Part shown: one piece after another, positions 4,055-6,220 of the stretch
Layout: the number at the start of each line of letters is the position of its first letter
Numbering within the stretch: position 1 is the first letter of the stretch
Assembly (NCBI GenBank): GCA_015233285.1
Contig: JADFYA010000229.1
Span: 1 to 6,220 of the forward strand
DNA: 6,220 bases
Direction of reading: 5' to 3'
DNA from: Deltaproteobacteria bacterium
Lineage (GTDB): Bacteria > Desulfobacterota > JADFXK01
The notes under the pieces: generated by a model
Database searches by the model: none
The model's input: the letters and a program-made list of their open reading frames with translations, nothing else
Told to the model about the DNA's origin: nothing
Translations under genes and position numbers: made by a program

Positions 4055-5140
4055 TTAGGCCCGATGCCTGGTCAGTCTTGCCACCATCTGGAGTATATCA
4101 TTTTCCCGGATCATAATCTGATCTAAAACAGCTTTCCGGGCCAGCGCCTGCGCCAGGTTCTGCTCGGCCAGGGAAGAAAACATGCTCCGATCCCAGAAAA
4201 AATATGATTCCTCAAAATAATCAGTCAGGTAACGCAAAATCAGTTCCAGCACAACCCGTTTCAGCCCGGCCACCAAGAATCGGCCGATGGAGTGGGCCAG
4301 CTCTGGAACTTCCTTGATGTATCCGGCCAACCCAGCCTCCAGCAAATCTAGGGCCAAAGGCTCTTGACCGGCCTGAGCGGACCAAGATCGCAACCCGTCG
4401 GCCACTTCCAACACCGGAAAACCTATATGAATGGTATCCAAATCGACTAAGCACAGGCCCCGGCCAAAGGCATCGAGCAGGATATTCTCCCATTTGGGAT
4501 CACCGTGCACAACGCCCACCGGACCATAGTTCCGGCCGGGCCAGTCGGCCGGGCGGTCTTGAAGGGCGGCGATAATCTCTTGGACATGCCTATACTTATC
4601 AGTATGCAGGTACTTCTTGACAGCCTGCTGAAATTGGACCGCCACCAGCGGATGACCGTGCATATAGGCCGCCGGGAGGACGGAAAGTAACTCGGGTGGG
4701 TTGTCACTCATAACCCGGTGCCATTTACCGAGAACCCGGCCGGCTTCGAACACCGTTTTCGGAGTCCTGTCCGGGGCCGGGTTGCCTTGAATGAAGGTCA
4801 TTACCCGCCACAGTCTGGTCTCCTGATCGGATACGAAGGTCCGCCCGGATCCGGCCGGGACAATTTGAGGGGCCAGGATACCTTTGGCAGCCAGATGATC
4901 CGTCACCCGGCGGGCATTCTCAACCACGTGACCATCCCCACCAAAAACGGGGTGCAGCCGCTGCACGACATAGGCCCCCCGGTCCGTATCGACACGCCAG
5001 GTCCGGTTGATCCGGCCTCCGGTCAGGGCTTGAGACCTGAGCACCTGCCCCAGGTCGTAATGGGCGGCCAATATTAGGCCGACCTCCCCTATCCGGTCGT
5101 CATCTGCGGCGGCCACACGCGGCAATAACAAATCAGGCAT
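4055..5140 (-). CDS. APH-family sugar kinase, N-acetylhexosamine 1-kinase (NahK)-like
   Basis: Complete, 361 residues, normal for the family. It is an aminoglycoside-phosphotransferase/choline-kinase fold enzyme predicted to phosphorylate a small molecule, most likely a sugar at C1, in the cytoplasm. Visible elements: the glycine-containing loop GGRINRTWRV (41-50), YVVQRLHPVF (57-66, compare YVLQRINxxVF of NahK), EN (74-75), hinge strand VMTFIQG (113-119), catalytic loop VHGDPKWENILLD (211-223, Asp214 as base and Asn219 as metal ligand), CLVDLDT (230-236, Asp233/Asp235 for magnesium), and a C-terminal RYLTDYFEESYFF (303-315) that NahK-like proteins also carry. These make it more NahK-like than an antibiotic kinase. 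The ATG (5138-5140) lies 9 bases after the stop of the upstream gene but has no clear SD, so coupling is likely. A downstream TTG at codon 24 follows GGGGAGG. Its GC content is high (43 of 60 in 4501-4560). Confidence 0.82.
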   Translation of the reverse strand: MPDLLLPRVAAADDDRIGEVGLILAAHYDLGQVLRSQALTGGRINRTWRVDTDRGAYVVQRLHPVFGGDGHVVENARRVTDHLAAKGILAPQIVPAGSGRTFVSDQETRLWRVMTFIQGNPAPDRTPKTVFEAGRVLGKWHRVMSDNPPELLSVLPAAYMHGHPLVAVQFQQAVKKYLHTDKYRHVQEIIAALQDRPADWPGRNYGPVGVVHGDPKWENILLDAFGRGLCLVDLDTIHIGFPVLEVADGLRSWSAQAGQEPLALDLLEAGLAGYIKEVPELAHSIGRFLVAGLKRVVLELILRYLTDYFEESYFFWDRSMFSSLAEQNLAQALARKAVLDQIMIRENDILQMVARLTRHRA

Positions 5141-5149
5141 AGCGTGATA

Positions 5150-5866
5150 TCATTTCAAGATTTTTTTTATTTTACCGGGGTTTTCAGCAAAAATTCGATC
5201 GGCCAGGTGTTCTATGGATTCCTTGACTTGATCGGGCGGCGGCAGGTCAGGCGGCGGGGTCAGGTCAATGGCCTCCCATTTGATATCCCTGATGTACATA
5301 GACCGTTCCAACGAGCCAATTTCTTTGGCATCAAAATTTTCTCCTAGGAAATATTTCTTTTCCAACTCGGCTATATCCATCCCTTTGAGAAAACTCATAA
5401 TACATAGAATATCAAAATCGGCCCGGAACTTTTTGATATTGTAATTCACAGCGGCACAATCTTTTTCTAAATCATGGTACGCGGCGCCGAATTGAGTCCC
5501 GGCCAGGCACAGCCATTCATATGATTTAAACAGCAGCTTTTTATACTTACCCCGGGCAGTCAGGCTCCGAACCCGGATTAAACCTATCCGGGGAAAGCCG
5601 GGGCATTTGGGACACCGATCATAGAACGGCGGTTCATCTAGTCCTAAAATATTTAGCAAAACATCAAGATATTTTTGTTTCAAAAGAAGGCCATAGATGC
5701 GGGCAAATCCATTAATCAGATTTTGCTCCATTTTTTTGATCAACCCGGCCCTTTCATCAATATCCTCTATCTGAGCCAGGGTCAACCGGCGGTTGTACAG
5801 GTAGTTCTCGACGACCTCTTCTTTAACCGCCATGGTTAAGGCCGCAATCAGATCATCTTCCGCCAT
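5150..5866 (-). CDS. protein of unknown function, 238 residues, with single CPKC motif
   Basis: Not recognised. It is cytoplasmic in appearance, without signal peptide or membrane helix. Residues 1-78 look helical, followed by a CPKC motif (Cys85, Cys88) in YDRCPKCPG that resembles half of a zinc ribbon; no second CxxC is present, so metal binding would need a partner or dimer. A helical centre (145-172) precedes a proline-rich tail (LTPPPDLPPPD, 202-212) and a final lysine-rich helix (KIKKILK). The ATG at 5864-5866 has only a weak upstream GGTAAG. It is co-directional with the kinase and separated from it by 9 bases, so the two are probably one operon; a role beside the kinase cannot be deduced. 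A perfect 6-5-6 palindrome lies 24 bases upstream of its start. Confidence 0.72.
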   Translation of the reverse strand: MAEDDLIAALTMAVKEEVVENYLYNRRLTLAQIEDIDERAGLIKKMEQNLINGFARIYGLLLKQKYLDVLLNILGLDEPPFYDRCPKCPGFPRIGLIRVRSLTARGKYKKLLFKSYEWLCLAGTQFGAAYHDLEKDCAAVNYNIKKFRADFDILCIMSFLKGMDIAELEKKYFLGENFDAKEIGSLERSMYIRDIKWEAIDLTPPPDLPPPDQVKESIEHLADRIFAENPGKIKKILK

Positions 5867-5889
5867 AATCTTACCATCTTATTGAGTTA

Positions 5890-5906
5890 ATCACCCTAGC
5901 GGTGAT
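5890..5906. promoter_or_regulatory. palindrome upstream of the 238-residue gene
   Basis: ATCACC, five bases, GGTGAT. On the minus strand its proximal end is 23 bases before the start codon at 5866. No T-run follows it in the direction of transcription, so it is more likely an operator or a 5' leader hairpin than a terminator. I know of no specific regulator for it. Confidence 0.35.
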
Positions 5907-5949
5907 CTTGTCCGGCCCTGGCCGAGCCCACACCGGAGTAACAAAGGAT

Positions 5950-5973
5950 TCAGCCCTGGTTTTATTCGGCTGA
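5950..5973 (-). terminator. possible stem-loop at the end of the GcvT-like gene
   Basis: TCAGCC (5950-5955) and GGCTGA (5968-5973) form a 6-bp stem with a 12-base loop, starting 8 bases after the GcvT-like stop on the minus strand. Only a poor T-rich tail (ATCCTTTGTTA) follows, so termination would be weak. Confidence 0.3.
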
Positions 5974-5981
5974 GCCCTGCT

Positions 5982-6220
5982 CTATTTTTTGTTGCCCCCT
6001 GGTGCCGCCACCAAGGCCTTGACTTCCCATCGCTCCGTCTTAATGATCACGTCCGTCCCTGGGAGAGCCAGGGCAGGACCGACATAACCCATTCCGACGA
6101 CCTTGTTTAATCCAGGGATGAAGGCCGCACTGGTCACCACCCCGGCCTCTTTCCGGCTCAAATCCAGGATGGAGTGCCCATGCCTGACGGCCCGGCGACC
6201 ATCAGTAACAAAAAAAATAA
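5982..6220 (-). CDS. GcvT-like protein, C-terminal 78 residues only
   Basis: The 5' part lies beyond the right edge. The visible C-terminus matches the aminomethyltransferase (glycine cleavage T-protein) C-terminal barrel: a strand HGHSILDLSRKEAGVVTSAAFIPGLNKVVGMGYV corresponds to the family pattern of GxVTSGxxSPxLxxxIGMGYV, then LPGTDVIIKTERWEVKALVA as the last strands, with stop TAG at 5982-5984. T-protein moves the aminomethyl group to tetrahydrofolate and releases ammonia. Paralogues (folate-dependent demethylases, YgfZ) share this domain, so the exact reaction cannot be decided from the tail alone. The stop is 115 bases upstream of the next gene, with a weak hairpin between. No other glycine-cleavage gene is seen in the window. 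Confidence 0.78.
   Translation of the reverse strand, partial: IFFVTDGRRAVRHGHSILDLSRKEAGVVTSAAFIPGLNKVVGMGYVGPALALPGTDVIIKTERWEVKALVAAPGGNKK

Noticed and set aside
4221..5077. Open frames on both strands inside the kinase gene (4221-4493 and 4447-4707 minus, 4505-4690 and 4718-5077 plus)
   Set aside because: They are shadows of the GC-rich kinase frame, which carries all the catalytic motifs.
1..6220. CRISPR array or tandem repeats
   Set aside because: No set of regularly spaced identical repeats was seen; the only repeated words are short (ten bases or fewer).

Overview
The window looks like a piece of a free-living Gram-negative bacterial chromosome. It most resembles a deltaproteobacterial (Desulfobacterota-type) genome. 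That guess rests on the mix of an NlpC/P60 lipoprotein with a Gram-negative-style lipobox, a sugar-kinase-like APH protein, a UDPGP-family nucleotidyltransferase, a GcvT-like protein and HicAB-like small genes, all recognised from memory. Nothing here identifies a species, and there is no phage structural gene, integrase, CRISPR array or intact insertion sequence.

Left part (1-1382, minus strand): a large UDPGP-family (UTP--sugar-1-phosphate uridylyltransferase-like) gene runs off the left edge; its first 366 codons are present. Directly upstream are two very small, previously uncalled reading frames in the same frame as each other, separated by one TAA codon. The second overlaps the UDPGP start as ATGA. 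Candidate back-to-back promoters lie at 1397-1471.

Centre-left (1383-2313): an intergenic stretch with two candidate hairpins, then a tRNA-Lys(UUU)-tRNA-Glu(UUC) pair with encoded CCA ends, a good upstream promoter and a strong intrinsic terminator. A gene-free stretch of about 400 bases follows and ends in a TATAAT-type promoter.

Centre (2314-3389, plus strand): a compact, overlapping three-gene unit: a small unknown protein, a HicB-like antitoxin domain protein, and a HicA-like protein that lacks the usual catalytic histidine. This unit is visibly more AT-rich than the right part. Next, at 3522-4040, is a complete lipoprotein cell-wall hydrolase of the NlpC/P60 family.

Right part (4055-6220, minus strand): a kinase of the APH/NahK (N-acetylhexosamine 1-kinase-like) type, a 238-residue protein of unknown function just upstream of it, and the C-terminal end of a GcvT-like aminomethyltransferase family protein. 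A sugar-1-kinase and a UDP-sugar pyrophosphorylase in one neighbourhood could form a sugar salvage route (sugar to sugar-1-P to UDP-sugar), but they are about 3 kb apart in separate transcription units, so this is inference.
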